A DNA stretch of 64,000 nucleotides. Origin: Congeria kusceri. Its lineage: Eukaryota > Mollusca > Bivalvia > Myida > Dreissenidae. The DNA lies in assembly GCA_027627225.1 (NCBI GenBank), contig CM051024.1, forward strand, positions 40,107,225 through 40,171,224, given 5' to 3'. Position 1 is the stretch's first letter, and each line of letters opens with the position of its first letter. Shown one piece after another: positions 36,401 through 45,839 of the stretch. The position numbers and the translations under genes were made by a program. The notes under the pieces are model-generated. The model saw only the letters and a program-made list of their open reading frames with translations. It was not told where the DNA came from and searched no databases.

Positions 36401-39400
36401 GCTAATCCAGGACGGCGCTTTCCGCTTCTATGGTATTTTCTGTTTCAAGGAAGTCTCTTCTAAACATAGATCCACTGTAGGCGGAAAATGCCGTCCTGGA
36501 TTAGCCTGTGCGGACTGCACAGGCTAATCCGGGACGACACTTTTCGCACATGCATTAAGTGCGGTTTTCCCACGACGCGCCTCATACCTTGTCTGCCGTG
36601 CGAGCATAAGATCGTGAGTTTGATTTCTACTCGGGGAGCGTTCAAATGATCCTTCACAAACCACCAAGTACTGGTTCTACCCAGGGAACAGACTTGAAAG
36701 TGTCTCATAAGCATCAGGCTTTCGACACAATCCTGCTTAAGTTAATAGATTTTAACTAATCCGTTAACAATAGCTGGAGGGGGGGGAGTTGAAAATGTAA
36801 GTGGCAGTAACTGGAAAGATCTATTACATTTCTCATTTTCTGTATCATTCACATTATGTTCCCACAGGTCCTCGTCTCGACAAGCTGATGGAGGAGCTAC
36901 GTCTCGACATGGATGCCAACCCCCCCCTGCCCGGAGCTTACACACCAAAGAAGGGAGACCTGTGTGCCGCAAAGTTCTCTGAGGATCAACAGTGGTACGA
37001 CCGAGTTGTTTTGTATATATGAGGCGCGTCGTGGGAAAACCGGACTTGATGCATGTGCGTAAAGTGTCATCCCAAATAAGCCTGTGCAGTTCGCACAAGC
37101 TAATCCGGGATGGCACTTTCTGCCAACAGTGGATTTATGTTTAGAAGAGACTTCCTTGAAACAGAAAATACCCTAAAAGTGGAAAGTGCCGTCCTGGAAT
37201 AGCCTGTGCGGACTGCACAGGTTAATCAGGGACGACAATGCACATGCATTAAGACCGGTTTTCCCACGACGCGCCTCATATGATTATACATCCACATTTT
37301 GTGAGAAGTGGGAGCGATGTAAGATTCCACTCCATAACTTCTACATGCCTGGCAGGATTTTCATATTACTGCAGATGATTATTCCCAGTGGCCAGTTAAT
37401 GTGTCGTGTTCATGACCCATGCTGGTCCGTCAAATGTAAAGGTTACAATAGAAGGTCATTATCTGTGTCAATGCACTATGTGGGGGTATTAATCACCATA
37501 AGTGATGGCTTTAGTTTTTTTTTAACTTGTCTAGAATTAGTAGTTTTCTTACCTTACCTTCTGAATGATTTCATACATTCTTTCATAATTCAAATTCCCT
37601 GTTACAGACCTGTATTAATTTTAAATTGCTCAATTGATTAACAGTGGAATAAGAGGTTTTCCAAGGTCATGTCGGAGTATGCCAATTAATGATGCAATTT
37701 GTTTTGTTTAAACCAATTAATGTGTTTCACAATCAAAGAAAAACTTTCAGCATGTATAGAACTATGTAGCATTTATCACTATAAATGATGTTTTAATTGT
37801 ATTTGCAGGTATCGTGCAAAGATTGAGAAAATCGAAGGATCAAAGATCAGTGTGCTTTTTGTTGACTATGGAAATGTAAGTGATATCTGGTTTTATACAG
37901 TGTTTTTTTAGGGCGAATTTCAGGCCCATTCCCCTGCTTAAAAAGTATATATTTTTGCTGTATATTTGCCTTAAAATTCCCCTCATCATGTAAGCTTTAT
38001 TTTGAAGGAAAAAAGACCAAAATCAGACATAAATTGGCTAAGATAGAGGCGTTTTCATAAACAATCCCAGCAATTTTTCATCAAAGCAAATTAATCTAAG
38101 TTATTGTTTGTAGCAAAACAATTCATTGATGTTTTAGAACAAAGGAGAATATAAACATTTAATAATGCTTTTCTAAAAAAAAATTCCCCTTTTGCAGTGA
38201 AATTCCCCATCTGAAGGGCCCCGCCACCTGTCCCCCAAGGGTGAAAAAAAACTGATATAACAATTGCCAATTAGGCAAAACTGTCTTTGTTTAATTAATG
38301 TCTTGTTCAGTACACTACTATGTGTACCCTCTACTAAAAGTGTTTGCCCAAAGAATTTCATGGTCAGATTTATGGTGATTATTTAAGATTTATGGTGTTT
38401 ATTTAATATTTCTCTGAAATTGTTTTTCTTCTATTTGATGGAAGCCTTAGCGTAACAATGGTTCTCATTTTTGTGGTGCCGTTGCAGCGTGAGGTCACAG
38501 ACTCCACCCAGCTTGCACAGTTGGCCTCCAACTTCACACTACTCAGTCCCCAGGCACAGGAGTACCAGCTGGCATTCGTGCAGTTACCCTCCGATGTAAG
38601 TACCTCGCAGCTTTCTGCTTCGCTCTTCTTTGCAGTTACCCTCCGATGCGAGTACCTCGCAGCTTTATGCTTCGCTCTTCTTTGTAGTTTCTCTCCAAGT
38701 AATTGAAATAAGTAATTTTCGCAATTGACGTAATGTTTTGTGTTTACATTTATTTCTAGTCCCTTTGCTAACCTGAAGGTACATGCATAATTATAGTTCT
38801 ATATGTGTTTTGTACCAGTTTATTCTTTGCCTTTTAGTAGTCCTTTCTTTGAAAAATGTTTAGATATTTATTATGTATGTAGCAACTGTTTTGTATTCAT
38901 TAAAGTGTCCTGAGGAAAATTAAAGAATTATCTGATTTACTAGTATCTTTCAAAAAGTTTAATCTTCTTTCTTTGAACAATTCTAAGATATTTATGATAT
39001 GTCTGTAGTGTTTTGTGTCTCCAGTGTTTGGATATTCATTTCTGAGGCGGACAATTTAAGTACCATTTATCGTAAGTTTAATTGTTAGAAGATCCTATGT
39101 CTGCTAGTCCCTGTTTGAATATAGTTCCATATTTATTATTAATTTCATGCTATGCGGTGAATGAGTGGAGAATATCAGTGAATGATAACCCAATCATTTC
39201 ACTCTAGGTCGAGTGAAATGATAACGTTTGATCATTTCACTCTTGGTTGTATGGATCTACTTGTAACTTTGTTTTGATGTTTATTTTTTAAAGTATGTGA
39301 ATACCCAAATCGTCAGTGTAAACATCGGCCTTTTTAAACAACAGAAAACACATAATAAAATTATAATTAAGCGACGACGATGCTGTAAGAGTGGCACTAT

Positions 39401-40823
39401 TTTCCCACCACAACAGTGATCGACAATTTTGGAATCATAATGAGGTCATATTTATGACGTCATAATATACAAAACGTGTGACGCTTCACCATATCTCGCG
39501 CATTTTTTAAAAATTTATCATTCAAAAGCTGCGCCACTCATGAAAATATTGTTTCTATGACCACTCATGAAATAAAATACGATCTTACACTGCATTAAAC
39601 AAATATCCGCTTTATCACCCCATGACTTAAAAAGAAGACATTGTATTCATTTGAATTTTAGGAAGATGCCAAACTAGATGCACAAGACGCGTTCTACAAC
39701 GACGTACTGAACCACCAGCTCTTGTTAAACGTGGAGCATCGTATCGGGGGTGGGGAGTCGGTGTCCCTGTGCGACCCAGATTCCAATGACGACGTCGCCA
39801 AGGGACTGATCACAGCGGGTCTCGTGTTGTGTGAACAGCGCCGGGAGAAGAGGTTCTCAAAGGTCATGTCCGAGTACATCAAGGCACAGGAGGCAGCAAA
39901 GACCAACAGGGTGTGTTAGAATGGCATTAGGAAGTAAAAATTATGTAGTAGCAGAGTTTTAAATAGAAATTTGTGACCAAATTGACCAGTGCTTACCCTG
40001 CCATTCGCCAGATTAGCAAATGGCTACAAATGGAAACATTTGGCTAAAGAATTTTCCATTTGGCTACAACTTTTTCTTTATAAAACCCTATAAAATACCC
40101 AAAATGAGAAGAATTTCAACATATTTTGGTCATTTTCGCTAAAGAAAATTTTGAGCCAGGGGGAGCCCTTTTTACTGTTTCCATTTTGTAGAAATGCCTT
40201 TCATTTTTAAATATTTCGCACAGACTGTGTAAAAATTGCCAAACTATAAATAATTTCAGGGCCCGTATTCACAAAGCTCCTTAGGGAAAACCTAAGTAAA
40301 TGTCTTAAGTCTCTGGCTGTTTTATGTATATGTCTATGTACATTAAAATGTTTTAAACTAGTTAAAATTGCTTAGATGTTAGGTATTTTACCATTTTGTC
40401 AACATAAATCATTGGATTTCACATAGAAAATTTGATATAAAATTTTCACTTAAGTACAACTTTTTAAGTTAAGAGACTGAGTATTCTTGGTTCATTATGT
40501 ATTTTATGAAGGTTTTATGCTTTCTAGCTTTCAATTTATACTATGGTCTGTGAAATATATGAATAATAAAACACTTGTCAGGACACATTTGTCATTTGAT
40601 TGAAATACTTGGAATTTGCAAATGTGGTGAAGTTTAGAAATCTTTCTTATTTATTCAAATTATTTTTAAACTAAACATATCAGTACTTTATTGTTGTTGC
40701 CTTTTTAGCAAAAAAATACATTGTACAGCATCTGATCTTAGGACTTTCCGATTGCAGGTCAACATCTGGCGCTATGGAGATTTCCGAGAAGATGACGCCA
40801 AAGAATTTGGTTACCAGCGCTAA
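15371..40823 (+). CDS. SND1: Staphylococcal nuclease domain-containing protein 1 (Tudor-SN, p100), complete, 22 coding exons
   Basis: SND1 is a conserved cytoplasmic and nuclear RNA-binding protein with Tudor-SN nuclease activity. It is linked to RISC, degradation of inosine-containing RNA, splicing and transcriptional co-activation. All 22 exons have usable borders, and their lengths total 2,706 nt = 901 residues plus TAA, against 910 in human. Domains by residue: SN1 about 8-162 ([25 protein letters not shown]), SN2 about 190-325 ([17 protein letters not shown]), SN3 about 338-500 ([19 protein letters not shown]), SN4 about 520-660 ([12 protein letters not shown] [18 protein letters not shown]), Tudor about 705-780 with aromatic-cage candidates F733, W739, Y740, F756 and Y759 (FVDYGN), then a split fifth SN to the C-terminus. 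The first ATG was chosen because FHKGVVKS matches the family's N-terminus and splices in frame. The gene is intact. Its oddities lie at splice borders: a satellite grown from the exon 4 donor, and duplications at exons 8 and 20. Confidence 0.97.
16777..17128. repeat. Tandem repeats in SND1 intron 1: about 68 bp x2, then 37 bp x6
   Basis: AAAATTTTGACACGGTT-type blocks of about 68 bases start near 16777 and 16845. From about 16909 a 37-bp unit (CCAAAGTATTGCATTACAGT ...) repeats six times to about 17128, one copy missing a base. Confidence 0.9.
17294..17443 (+). CDS. SND1: SND1 exon 2
   Basis: Starts [16 protein letters not shown], the first strands of SN1; donor GTAAAT; 50 codons. Confidence 0.95.
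17771..17894 (+). CDS. SND1: SND1 exon 3
   Basis: Encodes [19 protein letters not shown] and REYGCIYL of SN1; ends phase 1 before GTAGGC. Confidence 0.95.
18040..18370. repeat. Degenerate tandem repeat of about 60 bp in SND1 intron 3
   Basis: Five or so diverged units share AGTAAAGAA-(G/A)ATAT and ATACTTTTTGATCAG. The decay suggests an old array. Confidence 0.6.
18373..18603. mobile_element. Palindromic MITE copy 2 (degenerate ends)
   Basis: Two inverted CAGTCCGCACAGGCT blocks and CGACACTTT pieces match the family. The termini are eroded. Confidence 0.75.
18604..18810 (-). mobile_element. Dispersed repeat shared with 51.76-52.0 kb (opposite orientation)
   Basis: GAAACTCCAGTTGC, GCAAGTGACCAATTGCCAAA, CATTGGGGGTTTAAACCGG and CACACTTGGCC all recur inverted near 51760-51995. 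Probably a SINE or other short interspersed element. Confidence 0.65.
19147..19237 (+). CDS. SND1: SND1 exon 4 (donor edge amplified into the 40-bp array)
   Basis: Encodes [19 protein letters not shown] through RMGLRTE plus split Asp. The true donor is GA/GTAAGT at 19238; the same junction repeats about every 40 bases for the next 5.1 kb. Confidence 0.95.
19228..24345. repeat. 40-bp minisatellite, about 130 copies, seeded by the SND1 exon 4 donor
   Basis: The unit GTACTGAGGAGTAAGTAGGG + CCAACCTTAAAACATTGTTT repeats almost without gaps; the first copy overlaps the end of exon 4. Common variants are AGGCC, GGGCC or GAGCC after AGTA, and ACCATAAAAC for ACCTTAAAAC. A 36-bp form lacking four bases (ATTGTACTG for ATTGTTTGTACTG) clusters between about 21360 and 22900. 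Each unit keeps GGAGTAAGTA, a strong 5' splice-site sequence. Confidence 0.98.
24346..25265. other. Remainder of SND1 intron 4
   Basis: Contains GGTAGGTAGGCATTTATTTA near 24402 and GGTAGGTAGGCACTGG near 24825, fragments of the repeat also seen at 44.4 and 62.9 kb. No coding signal. Confidence 0.5.
25266..25435 (+). CDS. SND1: SND1 exon 5
   Basis: Begins after TTTCAG and completes the split Asp from exon 4, then [17 protein letters not shown]; ends phase 1 after DSFHQKPID. Confidence 0.95.
25760..25851 (+). CDS. SND1: SND1 exon 6
   Basis: [19 protein letters not shown] through MLSGIK, start of SN2. Confidence 0.95.
26185..26524 (+). mobile_element. SINE body split by a MITE
   Basis: GACATCAAGCACTGGTTCTA to about 26267 and GTGTCTCAATAAGCCTCCGG from 26486 are the two halves of the SINE seen whole at 13.5 kb and 36.6 kb. 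The MITE at 26268-26480 separates them. Confidence 0.8.
26268..26480. mobile_element. Palindromic MITE copy 3, nested in a SINE
   Basis: GAGGCTCGTCGTGGGAAAAC at left and CCCACGACACGCCAC at right, flanked by ATTA at 26264-26267 and 26481-26484. Because the SINE sequence continues across it, the 4-bp ATTA is confirmed as a target duplication. Confidence 0.9.
26574..26732 (+). CDS. SND1: SND1 exon 7
   Basis: [20 protein letters not shown] through NILGSVLHP; 53 codons; preceded by a nested MITE-in-SINE. Confidence 0.95.
27405..27665 (+). pseudogene. Two decayed copies of the SND1 exon 8 acceptor edge
   Basis: Near 27436 AATAGCAACATTGCTGATCT, and near 27599 AATGGCATCATTGCGGAACT, both resemble the start of exon 8 (AATGGCAACATTGCTGAGCT), with related upstream sequence (TGTCTGTGT or GTATCTAG). 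The nearer copy retains an AG acceptor but meets an in-frame TAG after 13 codons. Confidence 0.7.
27681..27787 (+). CDS. SND1: SND1 exon 8
   Basis: [19 protein letters not shown] through ENLRAAE; phase 2 end. Two decayed copies of its 5' edge sit upstream in intron 7. Confidence 0.95.
28283..28425. repeat. TTA-rich microsatellite
   Basis: Imperfect TTA/TTG trinucleotides run through this part of SND1 intron 8. Confidence 0.9.
28511..28607 (+). CDS. SND1: SND1 exon 9
   Basis: [15 protein letters not shown] through KDKTFQGK, the SN2-SN3 junction. Confidence 0.93.
28691..28807. mobile_element. Palindromic MITE copy 4, internally deleted
   Basis: Only 117 bp: both ends (GAGGAGTGTCGTTG; CCCACGACATGCCAC) remain while the centre is lost. 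AGTG flanks both sides (28687-28690 and 28808-28811). Confidence 0.85.
29090..29181 (+). CDS. SND1: SND1 exon 10
   Basis: [19 protein letters not shown] through SSIKPP; start of SN3. Confidence 0.95.
29575..29692 (+). CDS. SND1: SND1 exon 11
   Basis: [20 protein letters not shown] through [12 protein letters not shown]. Confidence 0.95.
29766..30912. mobile_element. Dispersed element with inverted GACTATTCA ends and an internal 160-197-bp tandem array
   Basis: Left end TTAGCTAGACTATTCACCG; right end GCGGTTGAATAGTCGAGCG, roughly inverted. Inside, CTACTACAGATATTCAATTG followed by GGTCACTGACCAAGGCCCAT repeats six times (29871, 30030, 30227, 30392, 30558, 30732). No protein is encoded. It lies in SND1 intron 11. 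Confidence 0.8.
31352..31434 (+). CDS. SND1: SND1 exon 12
   Basis: [15 protein letters not shown] through CCTVTIGG plus split Ile; donor GTAATG. Confidence 0.93.
31931..32114 (+). CDS. SND1: SND1 exon 13
   Basis: [19 protein letters not shown] through IHRVADVSG. Intron 13 then carries the 34-bp satellite. Confidence 0.95.
32228..34195. repeat. 34-bp minisatellite, about 58 copies, in SND1 intron 13
   Basis: Unit ACCTTGTATGTGTTGTCCAC + TTGCTGGGTGTAAA. Variants are TATGTG, TTTGTG and TATGCG; the TATGCG form clusters at 33620-33840 and around 32670-32850. The unit is stop-free on the minus strand and 34 is not a multiple of 3, so all three minus frames stay open for about 2 kb. These frames are not genes. 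Confidence 0.98.
34425..34566 (+). CDS. SND1: SND1 exon 14
   Basis: [20 protein letters not shown] through [10 protein letters not shown]4 start. Confidence 0.95.
34890..35002 (+). CDS. SND1: SND1 exon 15
   Basis: [14 protein letters not shown] through [10 protein letters not shown]; phase 0 end. Confidence 0.95.
35429..35617 (+). CDS. SND1: SND1 exon 16
   Basis: [19 protein letters not shown] through [10 protein letters not shown]; 63 codons. Confidence 0.95.
35996..36131 (+). CDS. SND1: SND1 exon 17
   Basis: [19 protein letters not shown], the acidic hinge, into the Tudor region (FHAQSVDN). Confidence 0.95.
36325..36583. mobile_element. Palindromic MITE copy 5
   Basis: Ends GTGGCACGTCGTGAGAAAAC and CCCACGACGCGCCTC, flanked by ATAC at 36321-36324 and 36584-36587. 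Two long inverted GGATTAGCCTGTGC blocks are inside. Confidence 0.9.
36588..36735 (+). mobile_element. SINE copy
   Basis: Degenerate tRNA-like start, then AAGTACTGGTTCTACCCAGG and CATCAGGCTTTCGACACAAT, matching the SINEs at 13.5 and 26.2 kb. Confidence 0.75.
36868..36994 (+). CDS. SND1: SND1 exon 18
   Basis: [19 protein letters not shown] through KFSEDQQ plus split Trp; the donor GTACGA lies 23 bases before a MITE's target duplication. Confidence 0.95.
37021..37277. mobile_element. Palindromic MITE copy 6, best-preserved ends
   Basis: GAGGCGCGTCGTGGGAAAAC pairs with the inverted right end CCCACGACGCGCCTC. ATAT flanks at 37017-37020 and 37278-37281. It starts 27 bases after the end of SND1 exon 18. 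Confidence 0.92.
37809..37875 (+). CDS. SND1: SND1 exon 19 (Tudor core)
   Basis: Completes [15 protein letters not shown] and FVDYGN, the Tudor barrel signature. Confidence 0.96.
38488..38595 (+). CDS. SND1: SND1 exon 20 (donor edge tandemly duplicated)
   Basis: [16 protein letters not shown] through AFVQLPSD; donor GTAAGT at 38596. A 52-bp unit covering the exon end and donor is repeated just downstream. Confidence 0.95.
38581..38684. repeat. 52-bp tandem duplication spanning the SND1 exon 20 donor
   Basis: CAGTTACCCTCCGATGTAAG at 38581 recurs at 38633 as CAGTTACCCTCCGATGCGAG, with a weaker third start near 38685. The second copy's donor GT has become GC. A TTTGCAG acceptor-like site is created at the copy junction. 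Confidence 0.93.
39662..39910 (+). CDS. SND1: SND1 exon 21
   Basis: [20 protein letters not shown] through [12 protein letters not shown]; 83 codons of the C-terminal SN half. Confidence 0.95.
40758..40823 (+). CDS. SND1: SND1 exon 22, stop
   Basis: [19 protein letters not shown] then QR and TAA at 40821-40823, matching the conserved family C-terminus. Confidence 0.96.
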   Translation, partial: VNIWRYGDFREDDAKEFGYQR

Positions 40824-42300
40824 CCAAGACCTTCAATCTGACAACACAAGTGGAACGAGCATTGATACGTCCGTAGCTGAACATCTGTGCATACACGGTC
40901 TAAAAATCTATATGTCATCGGGTTGTATGTAATAAATATCTGTACTTAGTGCATTGGCTGCAGGAACATCTGTACAGCAGCTTCAGCCAACAAAAAATTT
41001 CAAACCATTCGACAGTTTACAAATGAGATAATTATGTGTTATTGGTATTTTATTTATACATAATGAAATCAAGTTGAAACGAATTGAAATGAAAATATGA
41101 TTTTGCTAAAATATTGTTATGATTAAGCTAAAGAATTCTTTTCTGAAGAATACTTAAAGAATCTATCTATCTGTTCTAGATGCAGTAGAACATAATATTT
41201 ATGTATAAAGAATCGATCTATCTGTTCTAGATGCAGTAGAACATAATATTTATGTATAAAGAATCTATCTATCTGTTCTAGATGCAGTAGAACATAATAT
41301 TTATGTATTGATTTATTAGTATTGTACATATTTGTACATTGAAATTAATTCATGCGATGAAATATAGGGACACTGTTGAAGTGTAATTTATTGATGATTT
41401 GGGAAAAAAGACCTTGAAATGTATGTACAGATAGATTTTTCTTGGATCACCTCAAGAAGCAGTTGTATGTGTTAGATGTTCCAACAATTTTCTACAGAAC
41501 ATTATGGGGAATTCAATAGACATAAAGTTACTGTGTGATGGTTTAACTTGAAGATAAAATAATTGCCATCTAAAACCGTGTGCGATGTTCGGATATGGGC
41601 ATATCAAAATATGCGCAGCTACACAAGTGGAATCTAGTATATTGTATAATTATCAAAACAGAAACTTTACACAAGTTGAAGATAGCTTTTTGTCAAAATG
41701 TTTTTTTTTCTTGGAACGTTCTTCCTAATGATGAAATACAATCTTTACATATGTTCTTTTTATGCCATATTTTATATACAGATAAAGTCTTAGTGTTAGA
41801 TATCATTGTAATAAAATAAGTTTGAAAATTCTATTTCTGTTTAAAAAGTTTTTGTATGCATGTACTTTTCTTTCATTCATTTTGCCATATTTTTCATTTC
41901 TGGGACCAATTCAGGGTCAAAATATTTTTCAAAAGGTTTGCTTCTCCCTAATAGCTATTGTAGTTATTGCTTTCTATGGGGGAGTTTTCGGAAAACAATG
42001 CAATTTTATACTGAAGCAATGATTTTCCTGTTAGGATGAACGTTTCTTGTTTGGTTATGGGCGGAAATATTTCTTGTAGTAACATAGGAAAACAATGCTC
42101 ACAAATGTCTTACAACAATATTATATCATTTATCATTGTCAGCCAAAAACTGGCTCGATGTAAACTGATATATTTCATTACATGTAGTAGTATTTTCCTC
42201 CTTGCTAGTTCTATAGTAATAGTAAAAATACAACTAAAACTCCTACGTACACGCAAAACGTGCAATTTTCCTATGTTATCATCAAGGTTACTGCAATAAA
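40824..42300 (+). other. SND1 3' untranslated region (probable extent)
   Basis: AATAAA occurs at 40931-40936 and 42295-42300. The region between is AT-rich with no gene. Which polyadenylation site is used cannot be told from sequence. Confidence 0.45.
41157..41306. repeat. 51-bp repeat x3 downstream of SND1
   Basis: CTGTTCTAGATGCAGTAGAA starts at 41171, 41222 and 41273, nearly identical. It lies in the possible long 3' UTR. Confidence 0.93.
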
Positions 42301-42333
42301 AGCATAATCAACAACTTTGTCTTGTTACTTATG

Positions 42334-42724
42334 TAACCCAGCTGAAAAAATCCCAAGCCACAATGGGAATCGAACCCGGGAGCAAATGCTCTACCGCGTC
42401 GCTATAAAAGCTAGCTCATATAGCAAGGCAGTATAACTGTCGTGTCCTTTATACATCACCCTACTACATACTCTCCCTCCGTTTATGAAATTCTTCCACG
42501 AATTTCCTTCTGCCTTGACATCTGTGGGATGTTGTACAGACCACAGCGGGTTATTTACGTTGGGCGGCAATGTAACCCAGCTGAAAAAATCCCAAGCCAC
42601 AATCGGAATCGAACCCGGGACCTCACGGTTCTTAGGTAAACGCTCTACCGTGTCGCTATAAAAGCTAGCTTATATAGCAATGCAGTATAAGTGTTGTGTC
42701 CTTTATACATCACCCTACTACATT
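42334..42724 (-). mobile_element. Two tandem tRNA-derived SINE copies
   Basis: GTAACCCAGCTGAAAAAATC begins both at about 42335 and 42572, and both run to ATACATCACCCTACTACA. On the minus strand each has a B box (GGGTTCGATTCC type) and TAGCGACGCGGTAGAG-like box A. The first copy lacks about 16 bases near the anticodon position. About 95 bases separate the copies. Confidence 0.8.
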
Positions 42725-43896
42725 TATTTGTTCACACAGTGCTTGGATGTCACAGTTGTTCGACTCCATTGGTGTCAAACACTGGAGGTATTGTTCTGTT
42801 CTTAATTTATGGAATACTTTGGTAGCAGATGGTTATGGTTCGTGTTTATGGAATTAATTGGTGTTATTACTCTTAATGTATGGAGTGTTTTAAAACTTGC
42901 GAGACGGAGTTGTGGTTCTTGTTTATGAAATTATTTGGTGAAAAAAACTCAAGAGTTGTTGCTGTCTATGTATGAAGTTTTTGAAAAAAAATCGCGAGTT
43001 ATGGTTCTTGGCTCATTGAATCCATATGTTGAAATGTGACTAAGTAAATTTCAAGTAAGTTCTTTTAAAAAAATAATCATTTCCTGTAAATCATACATCC
43101 CTTTCATTTGGACACACCGTTTCAAATGTAAACGTTCTTAAATACATGCATCTGTTCTCTTCTGGAATTTCTTGAGACACGGGCGCTGTTAATAATTGTT
43201 TCAAAGCTTGCGGCGACTGGTGCGATCAGTTAAACCCGAGCAGCAAATCATTTCTAGCTTCCACACTGACAATCTGACAAAAGCGCACAGTTTTGGAATG
43301 ATTTAAATCCGATTGCCACATTAACAATCTAGTACAAGCAAACAATGTACAATAAGGCTTGTTTAAACAAGTATCAATTGCTGGGTTGCAGTACTCCTGT
43401 ACTGGTAAACACTTCAACGATCGACAACTCTGTGTAGATATTGCATGGACTTCTCTGTTGGTAAGCACCAGTACAAATGAACTACTCGGTGTGAAGATAT
43501 TGTTTGCATGGAGATAAGACCGATCCGGGATTAGCCACGAATAGTTAAACCGCTAAACTCATGATATCCAAGTGCGATGATTGGATAATAATGCAGATTA
43601 ATTTGAATATGATTGACATTTGTGGAAGCGTCTATTGGTAAGGACCATTAAAGATGGAAAACTCGGTGTGTGTGTGTGCGTGCGTCTTGATTTTTTATCT
43701 AGTGCACCGTGATTCTCTCCCATATGGCCATCGCCTCCAGAGAACTTGTTAGTTTAGTTACATAGTGCAACATACCGTGAATAGACGCCCCGTTCTAGAC
43801 GAGACCCTGGGTCCTTTAGTGTCCTGTGTGAAGCTTGAAGCACCTAGTACACAGAAACTCGGTTTGACGTCTCGTGCGAAAGATGAGTTAGTAGGT
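42725..43896. other. No gene seen
   Basis: AT-rich, with repeat fragments of the CGATCGACAACTCTGTG type near 43420 that also occur near 47650 and, diverged, near 10560 and 44010. Confidence 0.4.
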
Positions 43897-43975
43897 TAGG
43901 GTGTGGCGGGGTTCGAACCTGCGAACCCTTGGTTGTGAACCCATTGCGTTACCACTATACCACTGATCCGCTACA
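43897..43975 (-). mobile_element. tRNA-like SINE head
   Basis: Minus strand: AGTGGTATAGTGGTAACGC (box A region) and GGTTCGAACCC (perfect B box). The acceptor stem does not pair and the anticodon stem is poor, so it is not called a functional tRNA. Confidence 0.55.
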
Positions 43976-44328
43976 ACTCGGGGTAGAGACTACGTGGCTA
44001 AATCTATTGTTAAAGGCCGGCAACTCTGGATATATACTGGACAGACCTTGGATCGGATTATATAACGCAGCTGTATCTCTGATATTCGGTCATGTTATGG
44101 AACGGAAACCAAGATCTTGACAGCTTATCTTAATCCTACATGGTAAAAAAAACGGAACGGTAGACCGAATTTTAAACAATAATCGGTTGCTTTGCAATCA
44201 AGCAGGCAAAGTCCCCGTTTATTGGTTGTATTCGAGATCAGATATGAATGCTCGACATATCGATTGAACGTATATACACCACCACTGTTGATATGGAAAG
44301 ATGACGAGGGAAAATATCGTTGATTTTA

Positions 44329-45839
44329 GGCGTAAAAATAATGTTTGTTTCAGGTTACATGCCCAAAAGAATATGGTAGGACCGTAGGTAGGTAGGGATT
44401 TCTTTTATTATTTTTTTATTTGGCAAATGGTAACTTTAAGATTAAAAAAACTAAATGAATATTCAAAACATATCGGTAATATACTATTGTTTTTAAGTGG
44501 ATGCTATCAAAACAAAACAGATATATATAAACAAGGCATGTCACAGGATGTGACATATGCCCCCGAAGCTTATGCTCGTCAGAGTAAGGCAAAACAATTT
44601 CAGAGTACAATATTATGCCCTGGACAAATATCCTGAGATTTCAGCAACACAGCTGTTGTTGTGACACACTGCCTCATAATGATCTTCATCCCACCAAGTT
44701 ATTACATTCCTTACATGTTGGCAAAAATGAGGCTTCCAACAAAAAGTTCATTATAATATTTGACCTTTCAAGTGTGACCGAGGAGCATATAAGTGATATG
44801 TGACACATCATTTGGTCATGGGAAAAAAATCTGAAGTAATATTAAAATCCTTCAAGGCTTTTGGAAGTTATAGAGCAGAAAGAACATTCCTTGACATTTG
44901 ACCTTTAATTGTTCCCCTTGACCGTTGACTGAGGACCATGTGAATTGTACACGACACATCGCCTTGTCGTGGGAAATAATCATCTGAAGTAATATAAAAA
45001 AAACCTTCCAAACGTTTAGAAGTCATGGTGGAGAAACAGAAATCCTTGACAAAATTTGACCTTTAACTGTGACCTTGACCTTTGACAGACGAGCATGTGA
45101 GTTGTATGCGACACATTGTCTGGTCATAGAGAATAATAACCTGAAGTAACATTTAAATCCCTCCGGACGTTTAGAAGTTATGAAGTGGAACCAAAAATAA
45201 TTGACCTTTGATCTTGTATTGTGACCTTGACTTTTGACCGACCATCATGGGATTTGTACGCGACACATTGTCTGGTCATGGGGAATAATAATCGGAAGTT
45301 ACATTAAAATCCATCCAGGCATTTATAAGTTATGGAGCGGAAACGAAAATTCATGACCTTTGACCTTGAATTTTGACCTTTACCTTTGACCGACGAGTAT
45401 GGGAGTTGCACGCGACATATCGTCTGGTTATGTGGAATAATAATCTGAAGTTATATTAAAATCCATCCAGGCGTTTAGAGGTTATGGAGCCGAAACGAAA
45501 AGCCATGACCTTTGACATTGAATTGTGACCTTGACCTTTGACCGACGAGCATGGGAGTTGTACGCGACACATCGTCTATTCATGGGGAATAATAATCTGA
45601 AGTTATATTAAAATCCATCCAGGCATTACAATGTTACAGAGCGGAAACGAAGACGGACGGAAATCAGACGGACGGTGCGACTACTATATGCCCTCCTTCG
45701 GGGGCATAATAAGCATTTAATTATTGGAAAAAGGTAAATAAAACAAAAACATATCTGACAAACTCAATAGAATGTTCTAGGGTCGGGGCATTTTTAAGGG
45801 TAGGTCGGGTAACCTGAAACAAACATATTTTTTTACGCC
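44329..45839. mobile_element. 1.5-kb element with about 30-bp inverted ends and TTA flanks
   Basis: Left GGCGTAAAAATAATGTTTGT + TTCAGGTTAC; the right end is its inverse (GTAACCTGAAACAAACATAT...TTACGCC). TTA on both sides (44326-44328, 45840-45842) fits a 3-bp target duplication. Fragments of the GGTTACATGCCC...GGTAGGTAGG start recur at 24.4, 24.8 and 62.9 kb. No transposase. Confidence 0.8.
44557..45707. mobile_element. Inner element bounded by ATGCCCCCGAAG, with 152-bp tandem units
   Basis: ATGCCCCCGAAG at 44557-44568 is inverted as CTTCGGGGGCAT at 45696-45707. About 5.5 units of about 152 bp carry GACCTTTGACC, GGTCATGGGGAATAATAA and ATCCATCCAGGCG; unit anchors lie at 44813, about 44964, 45121, 45273, 45424 and 45577. 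It sits inside the 44.33-45.84 kb element. Confidence 0.85.

Noticed and set aside
43897..43975. Possible tRNA gene on the minus strand
   Set aside because: Perfect B box but an unpaired acceptor stem; more likely a SINE head.
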